Assembly: GCA_046349515.1 (NCBI GenBank)
Contig: JAXMCE010000011.1
Span: forward strand, 46,645 to 110,644
Reading direction: 5' to 3'
Length of the DNA: 64,000 nt
Source: JBGPGW01 sp046349515
GTDB lineage: Bacteria; Pseudomonadota; Alphaproteobacteria; CADEGL01
Shown piece after piece: positions 34,819 to 43,259 of the stretch (positions are counted from its first letter, which is position 1; every line of letters starts with the position of its first letter). Position numbers and translations under genes: made by a program. The notes below the pieces were generated by a model. The model ran no database searches. It had not been told where the DNA came from and saw nothing but the letters and a program-made list of their open reading frames with translations.

Positions 34819-34826
34819 GACCGCGC

Positions 34827-37466
34827 ATGACGACGAAGCAAGCCTCGCTCTTTCAAACCGACGCCGCGACAAAGATCCTCGGCCCCAACGGGCTCTCCAT
34901 CGAAATCGGCGGCTCGGGCGACGACGTGCTCATCGGCGGCGACGGCCCGACGGCGCTGTTCGGCGGTGCCGGCAACGACATCCTCATCGCCGGAACCGGC
35001 GACACCTTTATGGACGGCGGCAGCGGCGCTGACATCCTGATCGGCGGCTCGGGCCATGCTTACATGTTTGGCGGCGGCGGCGCCGACATCCTCATCGCGG
35101 GCTCCGGCGATACCGTCATGGACGGCGGCAGCGGCGCCGACATCCTGATCGGCGGCTCGGGCCAATCACTCATGTTCGGCGGCGGCGGCAACGACATCCT
35201 CATCGCCGGGACGGGCGATGCGGAAATGCATGGCGGCTCGGGCGACGATCTTCTCATCGGCGGCTCGGGCCAAGCCGTCATGTCCGGCGACTCGGGCAAC
35301 GACACCCTTATCGCGGGCTCGGGCGATACCGTCATGGACGGCGGCAACGGCCGCGACGTCCTGATCGGCGGCTCCGGCCACGACGCGATGTTCGGCGGCG
35401 CCGACAACGACCTGCTCATCGCCGGTTCGGGCGATACCGTCATGGACGGCGGCAGCGGCAACGACACGCTCATCGGCGGCTCGGGCCATGCCCTCATGGA
35501 CGGCGGCGCGGGCAGCGATCTCCTCATCGCCGGCACGGGCGACGTCGAGATGCATGGCGGCAGCGGCAGTGACACGCTCATCGGCGGCTCGGGCCAGGCG
35601 CTCATGTACGGCGACGGCGGCAGCGACCACCTCGTCGCGGGCACTGGCGATGCCGAGATGCATGGCGGGGCCGACAACGACACGCTCATCGGCGGCGACG
35701 GCCGGACACTCATGTTCGGGGATTCGGGCAACGATCTCCTCGTCGCCGGCACCGGCGACGCGCTCATGGACGGCGGCAGCGGCGACGATGTCCTCATCGG
35801 CGGCGCCGGCTTCAACATCATGATCGGCGATTCGGGCAACGACCTGCTGATCGCCGGCACGGGCGATGCGATCATGGATGGCGGCAATGGCCGCGACATC
35901 CTCATCGGCGGCGCGGGCCAAGCCCTCATGTTCGGCGGCGCCGACAACGACCTTCTCATCGCCGGCACGGGCGCCGCGCTCATGGACGGCGGCACGGGCA
36001 ACGACGTTCTCATCGGCGGCGCGGGCTTCAACCTCATGTACGGTGGCGCCGGCAGCGATCTCCTCATCGCGGGCACGGGCGATGTCGAGATGCATGGCGG
36101 CAGCGGCCGCGATGTCCTCATCGGCGGCGACGGCCAGGCCCACATGTACGGCGATGCGGGGAGTGACCTCCTCGTCGCCGGCTCGGGCGATGCCGTGTTG
36201 GACGGCGGGGCCGGCAACGACGTCCTTCTTGGCGGCAGCGGCTTCAACGTGATGCTGGGCGGCGACGGCAACGACACGATGATCGCCGGCACGGGCGGCG
36301 CGATCATGGACGGTGGCGCCGGCAACGACATCATGATCGGCAACGCCGGCGACAACCTCATGCTGGGCGGCGACGGCAACGACTGGATGCAAGGCGCCGG
36401 TGGCAACGATCTCCTCATCGGTGGCGATGGCAATGACGTCGTCATCGGCGGCGATGGCAACGACATCCTCCTCGGCGGCGAAGGGCAGGATCGTCTCCTC
36501 GGCGGCGATGGCGACGACCAGATGGACGGCGGCAACGGGAACGACGTGCTGGCCGGCGGCGCTGGCCAGGACCTCGTCCTCGGCGGCGAGGGCAACGATC
36601 TCCTCATCGGCGGCGCCGATACCGACCTCCTCCATGGCGGCGACGGCAACGACGCGCTTTACGGCGGCGATGGTGCCGACCTCGTCTACGGCGATGCGGG
36701 CGACGACTATCTCAACGGCGGGGCCGGCGGCGATCGCCTCGATGGCGGCGAGGGCAACGACCTCATCGTCGGCGGCGACGGCGCCGACTATCTGATCGGC
36801 GGGTTCGGCGACGACGTCCTCTTCGGCGGCGCCGATGGCGATCTCCTGGACGGCGGGACGGGGAATGACGCGCTCTTCGGCGGCCAGGGCGATGACATCG
36901 TTTTCGGCGGCGCGGGCGACGACTGGATCAGCGGCGGCTCAGGCAACGATTCGCTTCTCGGCGGCAACGGCGATGACGTCGTCGCCGGCGGCTCTGGCGA
37001 CGACTTCGTGTCGGGCGACGACGGCAATGATCTCCTTCTCGGCGGGTCCGGCGATGACACGATGCTGGGCGGCGAAGGAGACGACGTGCTCGTCGGCGGC
37101 GAAGGCCATGACGACCTCAATGGCGGCCTCGGCAACGACACCTACATCATGGCCAAGGGCGACGGCATCGATTCGATTGCCGATGCGGGCGGGACCGCGG
37201 ACACGCTCGTCCTCCTCGACTCGCCGTCGAACGGCTTGGCGCCGCTCGGCAGCGATCCGGAGACGGTCCATTTCGCATACGACGACAGCACCTCGACCGT
37301 GACGGTCACGCTCGGCGACGCCAACGCGCCCGGTGCGACCGGCGCCACCTTTGCCTACGGCGCGATCGAATTCGTCGACGCCTTCGCGGGCCAGGGGCAG
37401 GCCGACGCCCAGCACTTCGCCTGGAACGAGGACAGCCACCGCTTCGACCTCGTCCCGGCCGTCTGA
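34827..37466 (+). CDS. Large RTX-type calcium-binding repeat protein
   Basis: 879 residues, almost all glycine-aspartate repeats. Residues ~25-510 are 18-residue units alternating between a GGxGNDxLIAGTGDxxMD form and a GGSGxDxLIGGSGxxxMF form (13 pairs). In each unit only one of the two loops has the full GGxGxD calcium motif. Residues ~512-765 are conventional GGxGxDxLx nonapeptides. The C-terminal ~115 residues are non-repeat (TYIMAKGDGIDSIADAGG..., ending DRFDLVPAV-like), suiting a type I secretion signal. No signal peptide and no enzyme domain. Such proteins leave the cell unfolded and fold on external calcium. No ABC/MFP/TolC secretion genes are nearby. The gene has its own structured leader and a strong terminator. 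Confidence 0.92.
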   Translation: MTTKQASLFQTDAATKILGPNGLSIEIGGSGDDVLIGGDGPTALFGGAGNDILIAGTGDTFMDGGSGADILIGGSGHAYMFGGGGADILIAGSGDTVMDGGSGADILIGGSGQSLMFGGGGNDILIAGTGDAEMHGGSGDDLLIGGSGQAVMSGDSGNDTLIAGSGDTVMDGGNGRDVLIGGSGHDAMFGGADNDLLIAGSGDTVMDGGSGNDTLIGGSGHALMDGGAGSDLLIAGTGDVEMHGGSGSDTLIGGSGQALMYGDGGSDHLVAGTGDAEMHGGADNDTLIGGDGRTLMFGDSGNDLLVAGTGDALMDGGSGDDVLIGGAGFNIMIGDSGNDLLIAGTGDAIMDGGNGRDILIGGAGQALMFGGADNDLLIAGTGAALMDGGTGNDVLIGGAGFNLMYGGAGSDLLIAGTGDVEMHGGSGRDVLIGGDGQAHMYGDAGSDLLVAGSGDAVLDGGAGNDVLLGGSGFNVMLGGDGNDTMIAGTGGAIMDGGAGNDIMIGNAGDNLMLGGDGNDWMQGAGGNDLLIGGDGNDVVIGGDGNDILLGGEGQDRLLGGDGDDQMDGGNGNDVLAGGAGQDLVLGGEGNDLLIGGADTDLLHGGDGNDALYGGDGADLVYGDAGDDYLNGGAGGDRLDGGEGNDLIVGGDGADYLIGGFGDDVLFGGADGDLLDGGTGNDALFGGQGDDIVFGGAGDDWISGGSGNDSLLGGNGDDVVAGGSGDDFVSGDDGNDLLLGGSGDDTMLGGEGDDVLVGGEGHDDLNGGLGNDTYIMAKGDGIDSIADAGGTADTLVLLDSPSNGLAPLGSDPETVHFAYDDSTSTVTVTLGDANAPGATGATFAYGAIEFVDAFAGQGQADAQHFAWNEDSHRFDLVPAV
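34899..36360 (+). repeat. Tandem 108-bp (36-residue) coding repeats
   Basis: Thirteen imperfect 36-codon units within the RTX gene, each made of two related 18-codon halves. DNA identity between units is high enough (recurrent GGCGGCTCGGGCCA and ATCGCCGGCACGGGCGA strings) for slippage or recombination to change copy number. Confidence 0.85.
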
Positions 37467-37491
37467 TCGGATCACACGAACTCTTGCGCAA

Positions 37492-37520
37492 CGGCCCTCC
37501 CCCGTCCGGGGCGAGGGCCG
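37492..37520 (+). terminator. Strong hairpin terminator after the RTX gene
   Basis: Arms CGGCCCTC/GAGGGCCG enclose a second stem CCCC-gtcc-GGGG, followed by ATGTGTTTCT. It lies 25 bp after the RTX stop and also separates it from the convergent TauD gene. Confidence 0.7.
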
Positions 37521-37563
37521 ATGTGTTTCTGAAGCCGGCGATTCGCGACCGCCCCGCCCTTGC

Positions 37564-38415
37564 CTAGCCGGCGAGGGGGGCCTCGCCCTTGATCTGGGTG
37601 CGATGCATGACTCGCCGAGTCGCGGAATCGAAGGGCTCGCGCCGGTGCATCGTGCAGCGATTGTCCCAGAGCAGCACGTCGCCCTTCCGCCAATGATGCG
37701 TCCATGCGAATTCCGGGCGGCGCACATGGAGCCAGATGCGGTCGAGAAGCTGCTCGCTCTCCTCGATCGAGCAGCCGACGATGTAGGCGTTGAGACGCCG
37801 GCCGAGGAACAGCGCGCGGCGCTGCGTCTCGGGGTGTAGGCGGATCGCGGGATGCCGCGCGCCCGGCGCCGAACGCACATCCGTCACCGCGGGCGCGCCC
37901 GGCCGCAGGCTGCCGGAGCTGTCGTACGACGAGTCGTGATTGAGCGCACGCCCCTCGAGCGCCGCGCGGAGCTCGCCGGGCAGGGCTTCGAGCGCCCGGT
38001 ACATGTTGATGAACGAAGTCTCGCCGCCCTCGGGCGGGACCTCGAGCGCATGGAGGATGCTCGCGCGCGGCGGCGCCGCCTGGTACGACATGTCCGTGTG
38101 CCACTCCGATTCGCCGGAGCCGAGAACGCCGATCGGCTTGCCGTCCTTCTTGACGTTCGAGATGACCAGGACCTCCTCAACGCCCTCGGCATGGAAGGCC
38201 CGCCAGGCCGGCACCATGTCGAGGATGCCGAAGCGCCGGCTGAACGCGGCGAGGGCCGGCGGCGAAAGCGACTGATTCCGGAACAGCAGGACGAGATGCT
38301 CGTGCCACGCGCGCTCGATCGCGCGGTGGTCCGCATCATCGAGCGGGCTCGCCAGGTCGAGGCCCCGCACCTCCGCCCCCAAGGCGGCTCCCGTTGGAAT
38401 GACAGTGATTCCCAT
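37564..38415 (-). CDS. TauD/TfdA-family 2-oxoglutarate dioxygenase (A)
   Basis: 283-residue Fe(II)/2-oxoglutarate oxygenase. The metal triad is H106-x-D108 in SEWHTDMSY and a distal His near residue 257 in CTMHRREPF, with a 2-oxoglutarate-binding Arg about ten residues later (ATRRVMHRT). The family hydroxylates substrates such as taurine, alkyl sulfates or phenoxyacetates. ATG 38415 was chosen because the N-terminal VIPTGAALGAEVRGLDL matches the family start. It is divergent from a second TauD-like gene 107 bp away. Confidence 0.92.
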   Translation of the reverse strand: MGITVIPTGAALGAEVRGLDLASPLDDADHRAIERAWHEHLVLLFRNQSLSPPALAAFSRRFGILDMVPAWRAFHAEGVEEVLVISNVKKDGKPIGVLGSGESEWHTDMSYQAAPPRASILHALEVPPEGGETSFINMYRALEALPGELRAALEGRALNHDSSYDSSGSLRPGAPAVTDVRSAPGARHPAIRLHPETQRRALFLGRRLNAYIVGCSIEESEQLLDRIWLHVRRPEFAWTHHWRKGDVLLWDNRCTMHRREPFDSATRRVMHRTQIKGEAPLAG

Positions 38416-38522
38416 TGCGTCCGACGACCCCTCGCGACACCGCTTCCGATTATGCAAGCCGCGGCGGGCCCGGTCCAGGCGCCCCTCTTGGCCCCTTCCG
38501 GGAAAGGGCGTAGTCTTTTTGC

Positions 38523-39395
38523 ATGACCGTGCTTCGCAACGCGCCGATCGGGGTCCACCCCATCGCAGGCGCCATCGGCGCCGAGATTTCCGGCGTCGAC
38601 TTGGCGCGCCCGCTCGACGACGAGACCTTCGCCGCCGTGCGCCAGGCTTTCCTCGATCACCTTGTGATCTTCTTCCGCGACCAGACAATGACGCCCGACC
38701 AGCACAAGGCGTTCTGCCGGCGCTTCGGCTCGCTCGATCTCGACCGCTTCGTCGTCCCGCTCGAAGGCCACCCCGAGGTGCTCGTCGTCGCCAAGGAGGA
38801 AGGCGAGCGCTACGCCTTCGGCAATGTGTGGCACGCGGACGTGACGTTCTACGAGAGGCCGCCACTCGGCTCCGTGCTCTACGCGCTCGAGGTTCCCGCC
38901 TATGGCGGCGATACCTTGTTCTCGAACATGTACCTTGCCTACGAGACTCTCTCGCCAGGCTTGAAGCGCACCCTCGAAGGACTGACGGCCATGCACTGCG
39001 CCGTTCACGCCTACGGCAAGGCGGCGCTCGACCAGAAGTTCGGCGACGACCGCACGATCAAGATCCGCCGCGACCGCGAGGACGAGGCCAACCTGGAGGT
39101 GGAGCATCCGGTCGTGCGGACCCATCCCGACACGGGACGCAAGTGCCTGTTCGTGAACCCGGCCTACACGATCCGTTTCAAGGACATGACGATCGACGAG
39201 AGCAAGCCTCTCCTCTCCTATCTCTATGATCACGCCATGCGCCCCGAATTCACCTGCCGCTTCCGGTGGTCGAAGGGCGCGGTCGCCTTCTGGGACAATC
39301 GCTGCGCGTGGCACCGATCGATGAACGACTATCAGGGCCATCGACGGATCATGCATCGCGTGACCATCAACGGAGACCGGCCGGCCTTGCGATGA
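38523..39395 (+). CDS. TauD/TfdA-family 2-oxoglutarate dioxygenase (B)
   Basis: 290-residue paralogue of the divergent neighbour. The metal triad is H104-x-D106 in NVWHADVTFY and a distal His in CAWHRSMND, with the oxoglutarate Arg in GHRRIMHRVTI. It differs from neighbour A by an insert rich in charged residues (DRTIKIRRDREDEANLEVEH) before the second half. The substrate is not predictable beyond a small acid or sulfonate. The shared 107-bp intergenic region implies joint control. Confidence 0.92.
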   Translation: MTVLRNAPIGVHPIAGAIGAEISGVDLARPLDDETFAAVRQAFLDHLVIFFRDQTMTPDQHKAFCRRFGSLDLDRFVVPLEGHPEVLVVAKEEGERYAFGNVWHADVTFYERPPLGSVLYALEVPAYGGDTLFSNMYLAYETLSPGLKRTLEGLTAMHCAVHAYGKAALDQKFGDDRTIKIRRDREDEANLEVEHPVVRTHPDTGRKCLFVNPAYTIRFKDMTIDESKPLLSYLYDHAMRPEFTCRFRWSKGAVAFWDNRCAWHRSMNDYQGHRRIMHRVTINGDRPALR

Positions 39396-39488
39396 GGCTC
39401 CGCGGCGCTCCAGCCGGATACGAGAAGAGGTGCGAGAGAGCTCGATTTTCTGAACTGGTGGTGGGAACTTCTGGGAGAGGACGTCGCC

Positions 39489-39698
39489 ATGCCTGTCGGA
39501 ACCGTGAAGTGGTTCAACCCGACGAAAGGGTTTGGATTCATTCGACCGGAGGACGGCTCAAAGGACGTGTTCGTGCACATCTCGGCGGTCGAGCGGGCGG
39601 GCCTCACGACCCTCCGCGAGAACCAGCGGGTCGAGTACGAGCTGACGCCCGGCCGTGACGGACGCACCTCAGCGGACAAGCTTGTCGTCAAGGGCTAG
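39489..39698 (+). CDS. Cold-shock domain protein (CspA family)
   Basis: 69-residue OB-fold RNA-binding protein. Both RNA-binding motifs are present: KGFGFI (RNP1) and VFVHIS (RNP2), with the family start GTVKWFNPTKG. Cold-shock proteins melt RNA secondary structure and act as RNA chaperones or antiterminators. GGGAGAGGA precedes the ATG. The 93-bp gap before it may hold its own promoter; no long CspA-type leader is seen. Confidence 0.96.
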   Translation: MPVGTVKWFNPTKGFGFIRPEDGSKDVFVHISAVERAGLTTLRENQRVEYELTPGRDGRTSADKLVVKG

Positions 39699-39838
39699 CG
39701 CGGCCGCGAGCGCGCCGGACCGCACGGCCGACGCGCGATCGTCCACCGATGAGAGACGGGCGCTCACGGGCACGGCGCGCCAAGCGCAGCCGTCGTCTCA
39801 ACGATGAGGATCGCCTGAAGGCCATATCACCACGACCT

Positions 39839-40750
39839 GTGACGGGCCGCCGCGGTCCCGCCGGCATCTATCCGATGCTCTACGCGCTCTTCGACAAGAA
39901 CGAGCGCATCGACGCGGCCGCCATGCGGCGGCAGACGGATGCGCTCATCCGGCGCGGCGTCCACGGCATCGCGGTTCTCGGCCTTGCGACCGAGGTCAAC
40001 AAGATGAGTCTCGTCGAGCGCCGCGCGATGCTCGACTTCGTCGCGGAAGCGGTCGGCGGCCGGGTGCCGCTGTCGGTGACGATCGGCGAGCCGAGCGTGC
40101 CGGGACAGATCGAATTCGCCCGCGCGGCGAAAGCGGCGGGGGCCGGCTGGGTGATCCTCCAGACTCCGCCCGTGCGCGGCGCATCCGAAACGGCCCTCCT
40201 CCGTTTCTTCGGCGGCGTCGCCGAGAAGGTGGATCTGCCGATCGGCCTGCAGATCGCGCCCGCCTATCTCGGCCTCGACATGTCGGCCTCGAGCCTTCGC
40301 GCGCTCCGCCGGCAGCATCCGAACGTGGCGCTCCTCAAGATCGAAAGCGATCCGTTGACGACCGCGCGCCTGATCGAGGAGACCGAGGGCGCGTTCACGG
40401 TGTTCAACGGTCGCGCGGGTCTCGAGATGACGGACAATCTCGACGCCGGATGCGCCGGCATCATCCCCGGCGCCGAATCGGCGGATCGTCTTGCGCGCAT
40501 CTTCACGCTGCACCGCTCGGCCCGCGCCGGTGATCGCGCGAGGGCGGCGCGCGAATACCGCTCGATCGCCCCGCTTCTCACCTTCCTCGAAACCTCGCTC
40601 GACAATCTGCTCGTCTACGGCAAGCGCATCCTCGCGCAGCGTCTCGGCCTGCCCGAGGGGCGCGCGGCACCGCGCCGCCCCTTCGCGCCACCCCATCCGT
40701 TCGGCACGGCGCTCGCCAAGCGTCATGCCCGCGGCCTCGGCCGCCTCTGA
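39839..40750 (+). CDS. Dihydrodipicolinate synthase-family aldolase/lyase
   Basis: About 303 residues, a (beta/alpha)8 Schiff-base aldolase. The catalytic lysine is in VALLKIESD and the N-terminal GIYPMLYALFDKNERID matches the family. The tyrosine of the DHDPS catalytic triad (usually YNVP) is replaced: the sequence reads GLQIAPAYLG, with Gln in that place. It is thus unlikely to be true DapA; a pyruvate-dependent aldolase or dehydratase is more plausible. The start is uncertain: GTG 39839 fits the family length, while an ATG at 39749 would add an arginine-rich 30 residues. An SDR gene follows 39 bp later. Confidence 0.85.
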   Translation: MTGRRGPAGIYPMLYALFDKNERIDAAAMRRQTDALIRRGVHGIAVLGLATEVNKMSLVERRAMLDFVAEAVGGRVPLSVTIGEPSVPGQIEFARAAKAAGAGWVILQTPPVRGASETALLRFFGGVAEKVDLPIGLQIAPAYLGLDMSASSLRALRRQHPNVALLKIESDPLTTARLIEETEGAFTVFNGRAGLEMTDNLDAGCAGIIPGAESADRLARIFTLHRSARAGDRARAAREYRSIAPLLTFLETSLDNLLVYGKRILAQRLGLPEGRAAPRRPFAPPHPFGTALAKRHARGLGRL

Positions 40751-40789
40751 ACCCACGCACGTGAATCCACGCATGACGGGAGACGCCGC

Positions 40790-41584
40790 ATGACCTCTGC
40801 CCCTTGGGACGTCGGCCACTTCGCGCGCATGGCCTCGAGCGCGAGGCCCTATGTGGTCGCGGTCATCGGTGCGGCGAGCGGCATCGGCAAGGCCGCGGCC
40901 GAGCACTTGGCCGCGATCGGCTGCGCGGTCGCCTGCCTCGATCGCGACCGCGCGGGCGCGGATGCGACGGCGGATGCGATCCGCGCCCGCGGCGGGTCGG
41001 CCGCCGCCATCGCCGCCGACATCACGGAGCCAGCCTCGGCCACGGCCGCCATCGCGTCGATCGACGATGTCTTGGGCGCGCCCCATGCCCTCGTCAATTG
41101 CGCAGGCATCACCGGCAAGACCGCGGTCAAAGCGCACGAGGTCTCGCTCGAGGATTTCGACGCTGTCTACCGGATCAATCTTCGCGGCGCGCTCGTCATC
41201 TCCCAGGCCGTGCTTCCCGGCATGCTCGCGCGCGGCTACGGCCGCCTCCTTCACGTGGCCTCGATCGCCGGCAAGGACGGCAATGCCGGGATGGCGGCCT
41301 ACTCCGCGACGAAGGCCGGGCTCATCGGCCTCGTCAAGGTGATGGGCAAGGACTATGCGGGCACGGGCGTGACCGTGAATGCGCTGGCGCCGGCGGTGAT
41401 CCTGACGCCGCTCGTGGCAGCGCTGCCCAAGGCGACGGTCGACTACATGACCTCGCGGATTCCCATGCAGCGATGCGGCGAGCTCGACGAGGTCGCGGCC
41501 ATGATCGGCTGGATCGTCTCGCCGGCGTGCAGCTTCACGACCGGCTTCACCTTCGACCTGTCCGGCGGTCGCGCCACCTATTAA
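40790..41584 (+). CDS. Classical short-chain dehydrogenase/reductase
   Basis: 264-residue SDR. The cofactor loop GAASGIG lies near 27-33, NCAG near 104 and the active site YSATK near 170, with Ser in HVASIAG. Asp at the end of strand 2 (ACLDRD) favours NAD(H). The N-terminal 20 residues before the Rossmann fold are an extension. It probably forms a two-gene unit with the DHDPS-like aldolase, as in sugar-acid or hydroxyproline-type catabolic modules, where a dehydrogenase and an aldolase act in sequence. Confidence 0.9.
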   Translation: MTSAPWDVGHFARMASSARPYVVAVIGAASGIGKAAAEHLAAIGCAVACLDRDRAGADATADAIRARGGSAAAIAADITEPASATAAIASIDDVLGAPHALVNCAGITGKTAVKAHEVSLEDFDAVYRINLRGALVISQAVLPGMLARGYGRLLHVASIAGKDGNAGMAAYSATKAGLIGLVKVMGKDYAGTGVTVNALAPAVILTPLVAALPKATVDYMTSRIPMQRCGELDEVAAMIGWIVSPACSFTTGFTFDLSGGRATY

Positions 41585-41778
41585 CGGCCTCTTAACATTT
41601 GAAGCGCATCTAATCCGCCGTGAGCCCCATCGGTCCGCCGCCGTTTCGCCGCAAAGCCGCGGCCTAATGGTTGGCGCCGCCAGTGGCCCGGCAGGCGGGA
41701 AGCGCACTAAATCTTGCCTTCTCCACCTGTCTGGCGTAAGGCTTGACACGCGGTAAGCACATACGCGCCGCATTCGCT

Positions 41779-41784
41779 AAGGAG
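41779..41784 (+). promoter_or_regulatory. Ribosome-binding site that decides the start of the Lys-rich exported protein
   Basis: AAGGAG is immediately followed by ATG (41785), too close for initiation, and is 6 bp before GTG 41791, the optimal spacing. ATG 41803 would be 18 bp away. GTG 41791 is therefore preferred. Confidence 0.6.
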
Positions 41785-41790
41785 ATGTTC

Positions 41791-42000
41791 GTGATCGACA
41801 AAATGAAGGTTTTTGCGCCGGCCGTGGCGCTCTCTATCGCCCTTGCGTTCTCCGCGAGCCCTGTGTTCGCGGGCAGCACCCAGGTCGGCCAGTCCGAGCA
41901 GTCGGTGCAGCTGGCGCAGGCGGCGACCGATGCGCCCCAGAAGAAGAAGGGCCACAAGAAAGGCCACAAGAAGGGCAAGAAGAAGGACCAGACTCAGTAA
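41791..42000 (+). CDS. Small exported protein with lysine/histidine-rich tail
   Basis: 69 residues: a signal peptide (KVFAPAVALSIALAFSASPVFA), a short Gln/Ser-rich mature part (STQVGQSEQSVQLAQ), then a strongly basic tail of KKKGHKK and KKGKKK blocks. Expected to be periplasmic. The basic tail could bind nucleic acid, polyanions or metals, but no family is recognised. A hairpin follows 9 bp after the stop. Similar tiny, basic, secreted proteins are frequent and usually unannotated. Confidence 0.7.
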   Translation: MIDKMKVFAPAVALSIALAFSASPVFAGSTQVGQSEQSVQLAQAATDAPQKKKGHKKGHKKGKKKDQTQ

Positions 42001-42009
42001 TGCCCAGCG

Positions 42010-42043
42010 AGGGCCGGTTCTCGGTTCGGTGGGGGTCGGCCCT
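42010..42043 (+). terminator. Possible terminator between convergent genes
   Basis: AGGGCCG and CGGCCCT can pair across a 20-nt loop just after the Lys-rich protein gene. There is no U-tract beyond TTCC. Confidence 0.4.
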
Positions 42044-42050
42044 TCCGCTG

Positions 42051-43259
42051 CTACGTCCGGATGATCCCGTCTGCCGGCTTCGCCTCGGCGCTGCCGGGAA
42101 ATACGCGCTGAGAGAGCGCGTCGTCGCGCAGGGACAAGTGCGCGCGTAACACCCCCTTCAAGACACTCCGCAAATCCGTGGTGGGCGCCAGGTCTCGCCC
42201 CTGGTAGAGGGCGCCTGCCGACAGCCCCGGCCAATCCGCGACCACGCGGCCGCCCGCGACCGCCCCACCCGCCATAAGGGCGACGCCGGCCGTCCCGTGG
42301 TCGGTTCCGCCCGTGCCGTTGGGAGCGGCCGTGCGCCCGAACTCCGTGACCGCCACCACGACCGTCTTCGACCAAGCGGGGCCGAGCGTCTGGGCGAGTC
42401 CCGCCAATCCGGCATCGAGCGCGCCCAAAACAGCGGGCAGCCGGCCGCCCTGCTGCGAATGGGTGTCCCAGCCCGACAGTTCGAGAACCGCGATGCGCGG
42501 GCCGTCCTCGGCGGCGAGAAGTCGCCCGGCCGCCTCGGCCAGCGGCTTGAAGGCACCGGGCCCGCGGACCTTGCGTCCGCCCGGGGCCATCGAATCGTCG
42601 GCGCCGAGTGCTGCCGCGCTGAACTCGTGGGCCTTGATCCCCTCCGCGAAGGCCGCGCCGATCAGGGGATCGCGGCGGTAGAGCGCCTGGATCCGCGTGA
42701 CGAAATCCGGGTCGAGGCTTGGTCCCTCCGTCGGCACCCAGGAGGCCACGGGAACCGTCCCCCGCAGCGCCAGCGGAATCGCCTGCCCGACCGCAAGCCC
42801 AAGGCGCCGGCTGCCTCCCATGAGGGCGAGCGCCCGGTTGAGCCATCCGTCGGCCGCGGCCCGTGCGCGCTCGGTGCCGTTTTCGAGCAAGTCCTGGGCG
42901 TCGAAATGCGAACGCTCGCGGTAGGGCGTCGCGACCGCGTGGACCGCCAACGCTTCGCCGTTCTTCATCATGGCGTGGAAGGTCTTCAGGGCCGGATGGA
43001 CGCCGAACCGGCCGTCGATGTCGAGGATGCCGTTCTCGGTCCCTGGCTCAGGCAAGGCGAGCGCGCCCCTGAGCGAGCGATACTCGCGATCGCCGTAAGG
43101 CGGGACGGCCGCAAGCCCGTCGAGCCCGCCGCGGAGGATGATGAGAACGAATCGCTTGTCCGTCGCGGCATCGGCCAGCACGGCCAGGGGGCGAAGGAGC
43201 GCCCCGCCCGTCACGGCGGCCGTCAGCGCCAGAATCTCTCTCCGGCTCGGCATGGTCAT
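42051..43259 (-). CDS. DUF1501 family protein with twin-arginine leader
   Basis: 402-residue member of the DUF1501 family, related to alkaline-phosphatase-fold proteins. The N-terminus SRREILALTAAVTGGALL looks like a Tat signal, so export in folded form is likely. The core includes FVLIILRGGLDGLAAVPPYGD, ELSGWDTHSQQGG and TEFGRTAAPNGTGGTDHG, whose Asp/His residues suit a metal site. The ATG at 43259 overlaps the stop of the DUF1800 gene (ATGA), indicating coupled translation; a second ATG at 43253 is better spaced from GAGGAG. DUF1501 and DUF1800 genes are regularly adjacent. The function of the pair is not established. Confidence 0.9.
   Translation of the reverse strand: MTMPSRREILALTAAVTGGALLRPLAVLADAATDKRFVLIILRGGLDGLAAVPPYGDREYRSLRGALALPEPGTENGILDIDGRFGVHPALKTFHAMMKNGEALAVHAVATPYRERSHFDAQDLLENGTERARAAADGWLNRALALMGGSRRLGLAVGQAIPLALRGTVPVASWVPTEGPSLDPDFVTRIQALYRRDPLIGAAFAEGIKAHEFSAAALGADDSMAPGGRKVRGPGAFKPLAEAAGRLLAAEDGPRIAVLELSGWDTHSQQGGRLPAVLGALDAGLAGLAQTLGPAWSKTVVVAVTEFGRTAAPNGTGGTDHGTAGVALMAGGAVAGGRVVADWPGLSAGALYQGRDLAPTTDLRSVLKGVLRAHLSLRDDALSQRVFPGSAEAKPADGIIRT

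Noticed and set aside
34899..36360. Periodic repeats resembling a CRISPR array
   Set aside because: The units are in-frame codons of the RTX protein, lack unique spacers, and no cas gene is present.
35060..36649. 529-codon minus-strand frame opposite the RTX gene, rich in Pro/Ser repeats
   Set aside because: Its periodicity is only the mirror of the RTX coding repeats.
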